Shown: piece by piece, positions 1 through 9,370 of the stretch | Layout: each line of letters starts with the position of its first letter | Position numbering within the stretch: the first letter of the stretch is position 1 | Assembly: GCF_015207705.1 (NCBI RefSeq) | Contig: NZ_JADEWI010000004.1 | Span: 183,107-247,106 of the forward strand | Origin: Nostoc sp. LEGE 06077 | GTDB lineage: Bacteria; Cyanobacteriota; Cyanobacteriia; Cyanobacteriales; Nostocaceae | Reading direction: 5' to 3' | DNA length: 64,000 nucleotides | Translations under genes and position numbers: made by a program | Notes under the pieces: model-generated | Database searches by the model: none | The model's input: the letters and a program-made list of their open reading frames with translations, nothing else | Told to the model about the DNA's origin: nothing

Positions 1-1132
1 ACTGGGAGAAACTCAGATTACCTTCTATCTGCGTACGCATCACCAAAGTATTGACAAAAAAGCCAATTAGTGGGTCAATCTCTCGGCGATCGCGATTAGC
101 AAAAGGCGAACCAATGCAGATATCATCCTGACCGCTGTAACGATGCAGTAAAACAGCATAAGCTGACAGCAGGGTCATAAACAAGGTGACATCCGACTTT
201 TGGCTGAGGGCTACAAGTTGAGAGGTTAAATGCTGGTCGATTTGAAATTCTCTAGTAGCACCTGCGAAAGTCTGTACTGGAGGGCGTGGATAATCACTTG
301 GTAACTCCAACAAGGGCGGAGCGCCAGCTAATTTTTGTTTCCAGTAATCAAGTTGTTTGTCTTGAATTTCTTTAGTTAGCCATTGACGTTGCCACAGAGC
401 AAAATCAGCATATTGTATTGTTAACTCTGGTAAGGGACTTGGTTGTCCTTGAATAAAAGCTGGATAGAGTGCATCTAATTCTTTGAAGAATACCCCCATT
501 GACCAACCATCTACAACGATATGGTGCATAATTAATATCAACAGATGGGATTCTGGGGCTTGCCGTAGTAAAGTGCCTCGTACTAAGGGATCTATGCCTA
601 AATCAAAGGAATGGCTAACCTCGTGAGTGATCATCTGTTGTACAGCAGTTTCCGTTAAGTACTGCACCTCTACCACTGGTATAGTGATGGTTAAACTCGG
701 TCTGATTACCTGGAAAGGGACACCCTCTACGATAGGAAAATTAGTACGTAAAGCTTCATGACGGCGGATAATTTCGTTGATGCTCTGTTCTAAGGCTGTT
801 AGGGAGAGTTTACCAACAATTCGTAGTTGGAAACTTTCATTGTAAAAAGTGCTTTCTCCATCCAATTGAGAAAGAAACCACATCCTTTGCTGGGCAAAAG
901 ATAACGGTAAATCTTTATCTCTGTTTCCAGAGACTAAAGATAAAGAAGTTAATTGTGTGGCGGTTTGAGCTTCCTGGAGAAAAGCCAGGATTTCTGTTTT
1001 CCGTTCCTTGAGTTGCTGCTTTATTTCTGCCGTCATTACTCCTTTAGGAGCGCGATAGTGTAACTGATCATCCTCAATCCAGATTTTAATATCTAAAGTA
1101 TTTAGTAAAGATAAAAATTCAAATATAGCCAT
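1..1132 (-). CDS. NRPS, N-terminal docking plus condensation domain (partial, runs off left edge)
   Basis: The start codon is the ATG at 1132 and the frame stays open to base 1, so only the first 377 codons are visible. Residues 1-60 resemble the TubC-type N-terminal docking domain (KIWIEDDQLHYRAPKG), which lets an NRPS accept a chain from a separate upstream protein. From about residue 70 (LPLSFAQQRMWFLSQL) a condensation domain follows with the active motif MHHIVVDGWS near residue 198 and a later IGFFVNTLVMRT motif. It starts one base after the stop of the gene at 1134-5342, so the two are almost certainly co-transcribed and it should receive the acyl starter loaded there. If the operon is aeruginosin/spumigin-like this would be the AerB equivalent, but no adenylation domain is visible, so its substrate cannot be read. 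Confidence 0.85.
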   Translation of the reverse strand, partial: MAIFEFLSLLNTLDIKIWIEDDQLHYRAPKGVMTAEIKQQLKERKTEILAFLQEAQTATQLTSLSLVSGNRDKDLPLSFAQQRMWFLSQLDGESTFYNESFQLRIVGKLSLTALEQSINEIIRRHEALRTNFPIVEGVPFQVIRPSLTITIPVVEVQYLTETAVQQMITHEVSHSFDLGIDPLVRGTLLRQAPESHLLILIMHHIVVDGWSMGVFFKELDALYPAFIQGQPSPLPELTIQYADFALWQRQWLTKEIQDKQLDYWKQKLAGAPPLLELPSDYPRPPVQTFAGATREFQIDQHLTSQLVALSQKSDVTLFMTLLSAYAVLLHRYSGQDDICIGSPFANRDRREIDPLIGFFVNTLVMRTQIEGNLSFSQ

Positions 1133-1133
1133 T

Positions 1134-4100
1134 TTATAAAAAATCCTCTTCGTATTCTTCTTCGAGTATTTGAGTCAAGGTATTCTTACTTTGGGTTACT
1201 GCTTGAATCGCCTCAATAGCTTGAGCTAAACCTGCGATAGTAGGTGCTTGAAACAAACGCTGGAGAGACAATTCTAGAGAGAAATATTCGCGTAACTGAG
1301 CAATTACTTGACCAGCGAGTAAGGAATTTCCCCCCAACTCAAAAAAGTTGTCGTGAATGCCTAAAAGTTGCACTTTCAGCACTTGTTGCCAACATTGGGC
1401 AATTTTGAACTCTATCTCGTTGCGTGGTTCTATTCGCTCTCTAATTTCCTGAGAGTTAATTTTTTTAATTAGGCTGGTGCGATCAATGTCGCCGTTTTCC
1501 AGACAAGGCATTTGGGGTAGTTGTACCAAGTCATAGATACAAGTCTTTCCAAAGCGGTCTTGCACATTCAAGTCTGGTAATTGAACAACCTCGTTACTAG
1601 CAGCAGTGAAATAGGCCGTTAATTTCTGTAAACTTACAGCTTGTGATTGCCAATATTGAATATTTTGATTGCTACCATCCAAACCTATCAAGAGATTTTT
1701 TTGTTGATTTTGTAAGCCAGCCAGCATTGAAGATATTGCTTGAGAGGCAGACATAATATAAGAACCTTTATTGCGGATCAGACTTTTCATCTGATAACCT
1801 TGGCTCATGCCTATGTCATCCCACATAGTCCAATTGAAACAATAGCTTGTTAATTCACTTTTACTTTTGTCATTTTGGTAATGAGAAAAGCAATTTAAAA
1901 AGCTATTGGCAGCAGCATAAGCTCCGACAGCAGTACTGCCAAAAAAACCGTGTGCAGAAGAAAAGTTAATAAAGATGATTTCTTTATTTTCTTTCACTAA
2001 TTGATGTAATGCCCAAGCACCCGACACCTTGGGACGTAACACTGTGGCTAGGTTATCCTGAGTTTCTTCCAGTACAAGTTGCTCGTGGAAAGTTCCGGCT
2101 AAATGCAATATCCCATCCAGCTTTTTACCCCATTTGAATTGAGCTTTCTCAACTATTATTTGCAACTGTTGCAAATCACAAATATCAACGGCTTCATAAA
2201 TTACTTCTCCCCCAAGCTCTTCTAATTCTTGTTCGACTTTTATACGTCTTTCTGAAGTTAAAGGGGTTCTGCCCAATAACAATAATCTAGCTTTATAATG
2301 TTTGAGTAAGTAGCGAGCAATTTCAATACCTATACCACCGAGTCCGCCGGTAATTAAATAAGTTCCTCTTTGCTGGAAGGTAATTGAGGATTTAGGTTTG
2401 CTTGTAAAATCAACCTTTTCTAAACGAGGAACAAAACGCTGTCCATTTCTGTAAGCTACTTCTCGTTCTTTTGATAAAACTTGTAACTCCCGTAATATCA
2501 AAACTCCATTTGTTTCCACTTCAGCAAAGGGTAAATCAATGTGGCGACAGTTCAACCAGGGTAATTCTAGAGGAATGGTTTTCAGTAGTCCTAATACTGT
2601 TGATTTCTCATAAGCTATGGGGTCATCTGAGAAAATAGACTGGATATGAGAAGAAATAAATAGTAATTGAACATAATTATCTGCACCTTGAACTTTGGCT
2701 AAAACTTGAACTAGGAATAATAAACTGTATATCCCATGCTCTTGTGCTTGTTCGAGAGTTTCTTGGCTTTTGAGTTCACCAATATATTGGTCATAAGTCC
2801 ATAAGTGAAGAACCTGCCCAATGATAATATTATCTGTGGCTAAGGATTCGATTAAAAGTTGATAGTCCTTAGTATTTCCTGGAGTAATCGTGTAGTGTGA
2901 AAAATTGATTTTTCGGAAATCTTCTCCAGGTGAAATAATAATGTATGGTAGTTTATTTTCTGACAATTTTTGACATAAATATTCACCCAAACCGCAAGTG
3001 TCTAGAAATACTAGAGTGGTATTAGCTATAGTTAAAGCCGAATTAATAGTAATGGGTGATTTAGGTTTCCATACTTGACGATAGAACCAATTAGGAATAG
3101 TATTTGGATTACTCAGTAATATATCAATGCGTTTAATAATTGATTTAAATTCATCTGTTTGGAAACGTTGGCTGAGTTGCGATCGCTGGATCTTACCAAT
3201 AGCGGTTTTAGGAATAATTTGTTTATCTACTGGAATGAGATAATCTGGATTTACTCCTACCTGATTGACAACACAAGTGCGAATTTCTTTAAGCAGAGCT
3301 AGTAAACCGGCATCATCAGCAAGGAGGGTATTGAAAAAGATAGCTAATTTATCAGTATTGATTCCTGGTTGTCTGACTGCACAAGCAGCTGTGTAAGAAG
3401 CTTCTACTCCTTTAACTTCTTCAACAGCGGCTTCGATTTCGTGACAGTAGTAATTGAGTCCATTGATAATAATGACATCTTTTTGCCTTCCAGTAATCGT
3501 TAAACGTCCTTGATGGAGAAACCCTAAATCTCCGGTATTAAACCAACTATCACTGGTAAAAGCTTCTTGGTTTGCCTGTGAATTTTGATAGTAACCAATA
3601 GTAACAGATGCACCTTTTACCTGCACTCTCCCAATGGTCTGTTCTTCAATTACTCGGTTTTGGTTATCTACAATTCGTATGGCACATCCGGGAATCGGTG
3701 CGCCCACTTCCACAAATTTTTGCTCGTCCGTGGTTGAATCTAGCAAAAAACTATCGGCAAATACAACACCGGAAGAGGTTTCAGACATTCCCCATCCTGG
3801 GTGCATTGCTGTCGCTGGCAGGTGATATGGTTGGAGTAGCTGTAAAAATTTTCTTGCTGTTTTGGCAACTATGGCTTCACCTCCATTATGGATTAATCGC
3901 ATTGAAGATAAATCCCACGTTTGAGTCACGATATTTTTTAGCTTTTCTAGTTGCTCATTTATTAAGCCATAAGCAAAATTAGGTGCCCAAGTAACCGTAA
4001 CTCGATAGTGAGAAATCCAATCTAACCATCTTGTAGGTTTTTGCAAAACTAATTCTGGGGTTGCATGAATTTGTTGGCAACCTACATAAAGATCCCTAAT

Positions 4101-5342
4101 ATGGAACATTACTAGCCCCACAACATGGTCTAGGGAAAACCAATTTAAAGATATATCTTCACTTGTGTAACCGTTCATATCAGTAGTACCAGCACAACGT
4201 GCTATCAAGCTGCTATGACTCTGCATAACAGCTTTGGGTGTACCTGTGCTTCCAGAGGTTAACAACAAAATTGCCAAATCCTCTGGCTGACTTTGATGCA
4301 AGTTAAAATCAGCTTTGCACTCACGCAACTTATCAATAATTTCAACTTTCAAGTCGATCAAATTCAAAAGCCTTGATAAAGCATTAATCTTGGGAGCTAA
4401 AGACGCACTTGTGATCACAAGCGGTCTTCCTAGCATCTGCCAAGTATTTTGAAGTTTGCTCGTGCTAGTGTTAAGTTGTTCGTATGTTGGGGCGATTGAT
4501 AATGGCACGGGGACAAAGCCCCCTAGCACGCAACCCCAAAAAGCACAGATTAAATCTTGATTATCTTCTAGTTGAAAAATTACTTTGTCTTGGGGTTTTA
4601 GTCCTAAGCTTCTCAAGCCAGCTAAGATTCTTTGGACATCTTGCCATAATTCCCTATAGGATTGAACTTTCTCAGTGCCATCAGGTTGAATGTAGATAAT
4701 ACCTTTAGTTGAAGTTTCCGCAGCTCGTTGCAATACTTCCACTAAAGTTTTGGGATCGTCTTCGGAGTATTGGAGTTCTTTCCCGTGACTAATGGCTAAC
4801 TTTTTTGACGAGGATGGGGTCTTGTTTTCTATCTTATGATTAGGTGTAGTTGCTTTTACCTCTTGCTGACTATTTGCAGAGATAATTTGAATATCGCCTA
4901 GCAAATCCTCCAAATGCACAGGAGGAATACTTGTAACTCTTGGTTCGACAACCACCGCAACACGCTCAATTCCTGATAATGACTCTAATTGACTTTCTAT
5001 ACGGCGCACTAAGTCAGTGTTAATAACTTCTAAGTTGGCTAGAGTCGCTTCATCTACCAAACCTACATCTGTTATGGGTATGGCAGAGATTGGTACGAAT
5101 GCTGTGGGTATCAATTCGCTAGGCAGAATTGTTTGCAGATGAGACAACAATTGCTCTGGTAAGAATAAGCCTGAAGGAACTATGTAGGCAACTAATTCTT
5201 GTTGTTGCTTTTGGGTTTGTCTTTCTCTGACTATACAATCATTTACAGTCAAACTCGACCGAATAGCAACTTCTATTTTTCGGTTTAGAACATTTTTATT
5301 ACTTGAGGTTGCTAAAATTTGACTATGATTATTTGACTGCAT
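1134..5342 (-). CDS. AerA-like loading protein: acid-activating A domain, ketoreductase, carrier protein
   Basis: This 1402-residue protein loads a starter acid. Residues about 45-150 look like a partial adenylation C-terminus followed by a linker. A full AMP-forming domain spans about 195-760, with LLLTSGSTGTPKAVM, GWGMSETSSG and NTGDLGF motifs. It lacks the usual amino-acid-binding Asp context and has SLDHVVGLVMFHIRD instead, typical of domains that activate aryl or 2-oxo acids. A ketoreductase begins near 985 (GTYLITGGLGGIGIEIA) and the C-terminus is a carrier domain with ELGGNSLLAG near 1337. A-KR-PCP is the layout of AerA in aeruginosin/spumigin synthesis, where a phenylpyruvate-type acid is loaded and reduced to a phenyllactate. 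It heads a leftward operon. The aeruginosin assignment is a family-level inference; another keto-acid starter is possible. Confidence 0.7.
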   Translation of the reverse strand: MQSNNHSQILATSSNKNVLNRKIEVAIRSSLTVNDCIVRERQTQKQQQELVAYIVPSGLFLPEQLLSHLQTILPSELIPTAFVPISAIPITDVGLVDEATLANLEVINTDLVRRIESQLESLSGIERVAVVVEPRVTSIPPVHLEDLLGDIQIISANSQQEVKATTPNHKIENKTPSSSKKLAISHGKELQYSEDDPKTLVEVLQRAAETSTKGIIYIQPDGTEKVQSYRELWQDVQRILAGLRSLGLKPQDKVIFQLEDNQDLICAFWGCVLGGFVPVPLSIAPTYEQLNTSTSKLQNTWQMLGRPLVITSASLAPKINALSRLLNLIDLKVEIIDKLRECKADFNLHQSQPEDLAILLLTSGSTGTPKAVMQSHSSLIARCAGTTDMNGYTSEDISLNWFSLDHVVGLVMFHIRDLYVGCQQIHATPELVLQKPTRWLDWISHYRVTVTWAPNFAYGLINEQLEKLKNIVTQTWDLSSMRLIHNGGEAIVAKTARKFLQLLQPYHLPATAMHPGWGMSETSSGVVFADSFLLDSTTDEQKFVEVGAPIPGCAIRIVDNQNRVIEEQTIGRVQVKGASVTIGYYQNSQANQEAFTSDSWFNTGDLGFLHQGRLTITGRQKDVIIINGLNYYCHEIEAAVEEVKGVEASYTAACAVRQPGINTDKLAIFFNTLLADDAGLLALLKEIRTCVVNQVGVNPDYLIPVDKQIIPKTAIGKIQRSQLSQRFQTDEFKSIIKRIDILLSNPNTIPNWFYRQVWKPKSPITINSALTIANTTLVFLDTCGLGEYLCQKLSENKLPYIIISPGEDFRKINFSHYTITPGNTKDYQLLIESLATDNIIIGQVLHLWTYDQYIGELKSQETLEQAQEHGIYSLLFLVQVLAKVQGADNYVQLLFISSHIQSIFSDDPIAYEKSTVLGLLKTIPLELPWLNCRHIDLPFAEVETNGVLILRELQVLSKEREVAYRNGQRFVPRLEKVDFTSKPKSSITFQQRGTYLITGGLGGIGIEIARYLLKHYKARLLLLGRTPLTSERRIKVEQELEELGGEVIYEAVDICDLQQLQIIVEKAQFKWGKKLDGILHLAGTFHEQLVLEETQDNLATVLRPKVSGAWALHQLVKENKEIIFINFSSAHGFFGSTAVGAYAAANSFLNCFSHYQNDKSKSELTSYCFNWTMWDDIGMSQGYQMKSLIRNKGSYIMSASQAISSMLAGLQNQQKNLLIGLDGSNQNIQYWQSQAVSLQKLTAYFTAASNEVVQLPDLNVQDRFGKTCIYDLVQLPQMPCLENGDIDRTSLIKKINSQEIRERIEPRNEIEFKIAQCWQQVLKVQLLGIHDNFFELGGNSLLAGQVIAQLREYFSLELSLQRLFQAPTIAGLAQAIEAIQAVTQSKNTLTQILEEEYEEDFL

Positions 5343-5473
5343 TAACTTTTATATCCTTATGAAATTGATATTTTTTACACATATATTAAAATTTTTTATT
5401 ATCAAAAATTATAAGCTTGATTCATCTATTGTTTTTCAAAACTAGCTACCAGTATAAGTCGGTCGGCGTAAAT

Positions 5474-5570
5474 AATTATTGTTGGAATAAGGCAGAGGCA
5501 GGATGAAAAAGAGTTTAAGCCTTATTTACTTTTCTTTACATAGTTTGATTTTATTCCACTGATTTACTTA
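5474..5570. repeat. Left arm of about 95-bp inverted repeat flanking the hph-apt cluster
   Basis: The segment contains TTGGAATAAGGCAGAG, then AAAGAGTTT, CTTATTTAC and TTTCTTTACATAGTTTG. The reverse complement of about 34857-34947 has the same blocks in the same order, at roughly 85 percent identity by eye with a 6-base gap. The two arms face each other across the whole anabaenopeptin-type block. Confidence 0.75.
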
Positions 5571-5578
5571 GAGGAATG

Positions 5579-5623
5579 ATCTCAGTTTTATCAGTAAAAT
5601 GCAATAGTAGTTAAGACAGTTAA
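5579..5623. repeat. Inverted repeat B, left arm, with AGTTAAGACA repeats
   Basis: About 45 bases beginning ATCTCAGTTTTA and including TAAAATGCAATAG and AGTTAAGACAGTTAA are repeated in inverse orientation at 6151-6196, with about 40 matches. Further copies of AGTTAAGACA follow at about 5651 and 5681. It could be the terminal repeat of a degenerate element of about 620 bp or paired binding sites for a regulator. Confidence 0.65.
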
Positions 5624-6129
5624 TTGTCTTTTTAACTTAGCTAGATGGACAGTTAAGACATTTAAAATATGCAATAAGACAGTTAAGACATTTAAGGGTA
5701 TGGTAAAAATATTTAAAAATTAGGATTGACGCATAAAGATTAGCCGTTGAGACTGGTTATAGAGGAGTAAAGGTTTTGCTTTGTAACACCTCTAAACTTC
5801 TATACCCGCTATTCAAACCCTTGATTTTTCGTATCACAGTGTACGTCCAATTTGAAAAATAATTACTATATATAATAGGTTAAATTGAGGGACATAGATG
5901 TAGATTTTTCGGAAAGTACCCTAAGAGTCAAAAGCTTGTATATGTTGGGGTTCACTTATAAAATTGCCCTGTTTTCTTGATTGGTGCAAGAGGTCTATTG
6001 TTGATACCGCTGTCAATCTTTACTTCAGTAGTAAGATTTGATTCGAGGGCTAACTGGCTTTCACTGGTCGATTAAACTAGGAGTGTAATCGGAAATAATT
6101 ATCCGAACGTAATGTGAGTCATATATCTG

Positions 6130-6196
6130 CTTAACTGTCTTAACTGTCCACTTAACTGTCTTAACTGCTATTGCATTTTATTAGTAAAACTGAGAT
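6130..6196. repeat. Inverted repeat B, right arm, with four tandem CTTAACTGT units
   Basis: Between 6130 and 6167 the unit CTTAACTGT occurs four times (9- to 12-base spacing), followed by CAATAGCAG/CTGCTATTG and TAAAATGC sequence that mirrors 5579-5623. The regular phasing and the position upstream of hphB are compatible with an operator array, but also with the end of a decayed mobile element. Confidence 0.6.
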
Positions 6197-6441
6197 TATA
6201 TTTTAACTAAAGTTCTAAGTACCAAATTATTGTGAAACCGCATAAAATTTTAGTAGGCTAGAATGCTCAAATAGCAAAGTTTTTAGCCTTTTTGTTCTAT
6301 GCCATTTAATCTAAATTGGTATAAACTGTTTAATGTCAAAGTCAGTTAAGCAAAAATTCATATCATAATAATTAAAGAAATTAATTTATTATCTATAATC
6401 AATTGAGGGAAAATTCTTATTACAATAAATACGCTCAAAAT

Positions 6442-6480
6442 AAATATATATATTTTATAGCCAATAAAATATATATATTT
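6442..6480 (+). promoter_or_regulatory. Perfect AT-rich hairpin in the hphB leader
   Basis: A 17-bp perfect stem (6442-6458 with 6464-6480) encloses a 5-base loop AGCCA and ends 66 bases before the hphB ATG. It is not followed by a T tract, so it is not a standard terminator. It may affect leader RNA or simply be promoter-region AT-rich DNA. Confidence 0.5.
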
Positions 6481-6546
6481 TTAATTAGAAAACTCTGGCT
6501 TTAATAGTTTCAAGATGAGTCATCATTAATTAACAAATACGTAAAA

Positions 6547-7638
6547 ATGAAGTCTTCAAGTAATCCGTCTTATCGCATTGTTGCTATTGGTGGTGAAGGT
6601 ATTGGTACAGAAGTTGTAGAAGCCTCTTTAAAAGTTTTGCAACTAGTTGCAAAACTTGAAGGATTTACTTTGCAGATAAACTATGGTTGGTTGGGTAAAA
6701 CAGCCTTAGAACAATTTGGTAGTTACTTTCCGCAAGCCACAGTCGAGCTATGCAATGGATCTGATGGTATTGTATTTGGTGCAGTTACTCAGGGCGGACT
6801 GTTAGAACTACGAAAATATTACGACTTTTTTTGCAATCTACGTCCAATTCGGATTGTTGATAGTCTATTGCATAAATCTAGCCTCCGAGCAGAAAAAGTT
6901 CAAGGGCTGGATATACTCGTCATTCGAGAATTAGTCAGTGGTATTTATTTTGGCCCTGCGGGAAGGTCTAGTGATGAAAAGGGAGCTTATGGCTACCACA
7001 CCATGCTCTATTACGATGAAGAGATTAGGCGGATAGCTCGTCAAGCATTAGAAAAAGCCCAACAGCGCAGAGGATTACTAACTGTAGCTCACAAAGAAAA
7101 TGCCTTGCCTCATTTGCCTTGGACTCGTTTAGTGCAAGAAGAAGCTCTAAGGTTTCCAGATGTTGTTGTCGAACCAATGCTAGTAGATAACTTAGCGATG
7201 CAAATGGTTCTAAATCCCCAGAGATTTGATGTAATTTTGGCAAGCAATCTGTTTGGGGATATTCTCAGCGATATTGGCGGAGCATTAGTTGGTTCTGTGG
7301 GCTTATTAGGATCGGCGAGTCTGAATAGTGATGGATTTGGACTATACGAAGCAGTTCATGGTACAGCCCCAGATATTGCAGGTAAAGGAATTGCTAATCC
7401 TTTAGGAACTTTGGCAGCTTGTGTTTTAATGCTCCAGCAGTGGGGAGAATTGGGTGCTGCCCAACGAATTATGGCAGCGCAAGAGAGAGTTTTAGCTAAA
7501 GGATATCGGACAGCTGATTTGTCTCCTCAAGGAGCAGAGATATTGGTCAATACGGAAAAATTAGTTGACCTTTTATTAGAAGAACTTTCTAGTGAAAAAC
7601 ATTCTAAATATAAGGAGCTTTATGAATCAATTAAATAG
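6547..7638 (+). CDS. hphB: Isopropylmalate dehydrogenase-like HphB, homophenylalanine/homotyrosine pathway
   Basis: The 363-residue protein is a beta-decarboxylating dehydrogenase of the LeuB family ([14 protein letters not shown] at the N-terminus, [12 protein letters not shown] and [20 protein letters not shown] near the C-terminus, the NAD-site region). In leucine synthesis this enzyme oxidises 3-isopropylmalate. Here it is the first gene of an operon with a fused isomerase and an NRPS set, so it most likely oxidises 3-benzylmalate (or the hydroxybenzyl form) to 2-oxo-4-phenylbutyrate, the direct precursor of homophenylalanine. This hphA/hphB/hphCD arrangement is known from Nostoc punctiforme. 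Its stop lies 17 bases inside the next gene, indicating coupled translation. A housekeeping leuB is the alternative but fits the context poorly. Confidence 0.85.
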   Translation: MKSSSNPSYRIVAIGGEGIGTEVVEASLKVLQLVAKLEGFTLQINYGWLGKTALEQFGSYFPQATVELCNGSDGIVFGAVTQGGLLELRKYYDFFCNLRPIRIVDSLLHKSSLRAEKVQGLDILVIRELVSGIYFGPAGRSSDEKGAYGYHTMLYYDEEIRRIARQALEKAQQRRGLLTVAHKENALPHLPWTRLVQEEALRFPDVVVEPMLVDNLAMQMVLNPQRFDVILASNLFGDILSDIGGALVGSVGLLGSASLNSDGFGLYEAVHGTAPDIAGKGIANPLGTLAACVLMLQQWGELGAAQRIMAAQERVLAKGYRTADLSPQGAEILVNTEKLVDLLLEELSSEKHSKYKELYESIK

Positions 7639-9337
7639 AGTTTTACACTTAGGAGATGATATTAATACTGATGATATTATTCCTGCCAATCGAGCCACAA
7701 CTTACGATCCAGATATTTTAAAACGATATGCTTTAGAACATTTGATTGGTGTAGGAGAGCTATCAAAATATAACGTAATTGTTGCCGGAGAAAATTTCGG
7801 GTGTGGTTCTAGTCGAGAAATTGCCCCTGTTGCCCTTAAAGCCGCAGGAATTGAAAAGATTCAAGCCAAATCCTTTGCAGAAATTTTTTATCGCAATAGC
7901 ATCAATATTGGACTGTCTCTAGAAATTCTGGGAGAAAAACAAGAGAATCCTGTAGTAAATGCGATCGCCCAAGTCGGTGGACTGATACCTTTTAATCAAA
8001 TGCGTCGTCAGGGAGAAATCAGCATTCCTCAAAGCGTAACTCCCAAACGACCCATGACTTTAGTCGAAAAACTCTTGGCTAAAGCCTCCGGTCATCCTTA
8101 CGTCCGTCCTGGAGAAGTAGTTTTTGCTCAGGTCGATTTAGCTTTATCTCATGATGCTGTCGCTGGGCCTGTCGCCACGACATTTTATAAACACTATGGA
8201 GAAGATGCCAAGCTGTGGGATGCTCAAAAGGTAGTTCTAGTAGCAGATCACTTTATCCAAGTCAATGACATTCGTAGCGATCGCAAAGCCAATGTCATGT
8301 ATGAGGAGATGATTCAGTTTGCCCAAGAGCAAGGCTGTCATTTATTTGATATTGTTTCCCCTGGTGAAGCTGCGGGCATCTGTCATGTTTTACTGCCAGA
8401 GAAAGGATTTGTCCGGCCAGGAATGATCATCGCGGGTACAGATTCCCATACCTGTACTTATGGGGCATTGGGAGCCTTTTCCGCCGGGGTCGGCACTACA
8501 GATATGGCGAATATCTATGCGATGGGGGATATGTGGATTCGTGTTCCCTCAACATTAGTATTCGAGTTGAATGGAACCCTACCTCCTTATATCAGTGCCA
8601 AAGATATTATCCTGTTTATTCTGGGACAAATCGGTTGTGCTGGCGCTACTAGTAAAGTGATGGAGTTTCGCGGGTCAGTCCTAGAACAACTGCCTTTTGA
8701 TGAACGATTGACTCTAGCTAATATGGCCGTTGAGTGTGGTGCTATCTGTGGGTTGATTGTGCCTGATGAGACTACGCGAAATTATGTGAAAAGTCGCTCT
8801 ACACAGGAATTTACAGAAATTATTGCCGATTCTGATGCTGAGTACGAAAAGGTATATAAATTTGACTTCAGTAATCTAGAACCACAAGTTGCCCGTCCGC
8901 CAAAACCAGATCGAGTAGTCCCGATTAGCCAGTTAGAAGAAGTTCCCATTACTAAAGCTTTTATTGGTTCTTGTACAGGCGGTAAACTCTACGATTTAGC
9001 TCAGGCTGCTGAGGTTTTGCAAGGTCGTCAACTAGCAGACGGCGTGAACTTGTTTATTGTCCCGGCAAGTGTGGAAATCAAAGAACAAGCCCAAGAATTA
9101 GGCTATCTCGACATTTTTGCCCAAGCAGGCGCACAAATTCTCAAGTCTGGTTGTGGTGCTTGTATCAATTCTGGAATTGGGGTTTTGGACAAAGAAGAAA
9201 CCGGGATTTATGCAACCAACCGCAATTTTAAAGGACGTAGTGGCGATCCCACAGGCAAAAACTATTTAGCCTCTCCAAGAACGGTTGCGATATCTGCTGT
9301 CAAAGGCAAAATCAGCCACTCGCTTGATGAAGAATAA
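7622..9337 (+). CDS. hphCD: Fused isopropylmalate isomerase-like HphCD (small plus large subunit)
   Basis: I chose the ATG at 7622 because AGGAG stands 9 bases upstream; the frame is open back to a GTG at 7592. The 571-residue protein joins a LeuD-like swivelling domain at the N-terminus (about 1-160, with [18 protein letters not shown]) to a LeuC-like catalytic domain (about 170-571, with [20 protein letters not shown]). The [4Fe-4S] ligand motifs are [10 protein letters not shown] and [10 protein letters not shown]. LeuC and LeuD are normally separate proteins; the fusion is a mark of HphCD. It should isomerise 2-benzylmalate to 3-benzylmalate between HphA and HphB. It overlaps hphB and lies 33 bases before aptA. 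Confidence 0.87.
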   Translation: MNQLNRVLHLGDDINTDDIIPANRATTYDPDILKRYALEHLIGVGELSKYNVIVAGENFGCGSSREIAPVALKAAGIEKIQAKSFAEIFYRNSINIGLSLEILGEKQENPVVNAIAQVGGLIPFNQMRRQGEISIPQSVTPKRPMTLVEKLLAKASGHPYVRPGEVVFAQVDLALSHDAVAGPVATTFYKHYGEDAKLWDAQKVVLVADHFIQVNDIRSDRKANVMYEEMIQFAQEQGCHLFDIVSPGEAAGICHVLLPEKGFVRPGMIIAGTDSHTCTYGALGAFSAGVGTTDMANIYAMGDMWIRVPSTLVFELNGTLPPYISAKDIILFILGQIGCAGATSKVMEFRGSVLEQLPFDERLTLANMAVECGAICGLIVPDETTRNYVKSRSTQEFTEIIADSDAEYEKVYKFDFSNLEPQVARPPKPDRVVPISQLEEVPITKAFIGSCTGGKLYDLAQAAEVLQGRQLADGVNLFIVPASVEIKEQAQELGYLDIFAQAGAQILKSGCGACINSGIGVLDKEETGIYATNRNFKGRSGDPTGKNYLASPRTVAISAVKGKISHSLDEE

Positions 9338-9370
9338 AGCTACTAATTTATCAGTCTATATACAAAATTT

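Larger units (their letters stand above)
5343..6546. other. Intergenic region between two divergent NRPS operons
   Basis: These 1.2 kb contain no convincing gene on either strand. The region must hold the promoters of both the leftward AerA-like operon and the rightward hphB operon. It is crowded with repeats: one arm of a long inverted repeat (about 5474-5570), a second inverted-repeat pair (5579-5623 with 6151-6196), short direct repeats of AGTTAAGACA, an insertion-sequence-like end TGCAAGAGGTCTA (5985-5997) and a perfect AT-rich hairpin (6442-6480). I could not place -10/-35 boxes or an NtcA site with confidence. Confidence 0.7.

Noticed and set aside
3608..3982. Rightward ORFs opposite the AerA-like gene (3608-3982, 4484-4699)
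   Set aside because: They lie wholly within strongly conserved NRPS coding sequence on the other strand and resemble no known protein.
6547..9337. Housekeeping leucine genes leuB/leuCD
   Set aside because: The LeuC-LeuD fusion, the operon with NRPS genes and the partner hphA point to the homophenylalanine pathway; still, only phylogeny can settle it.
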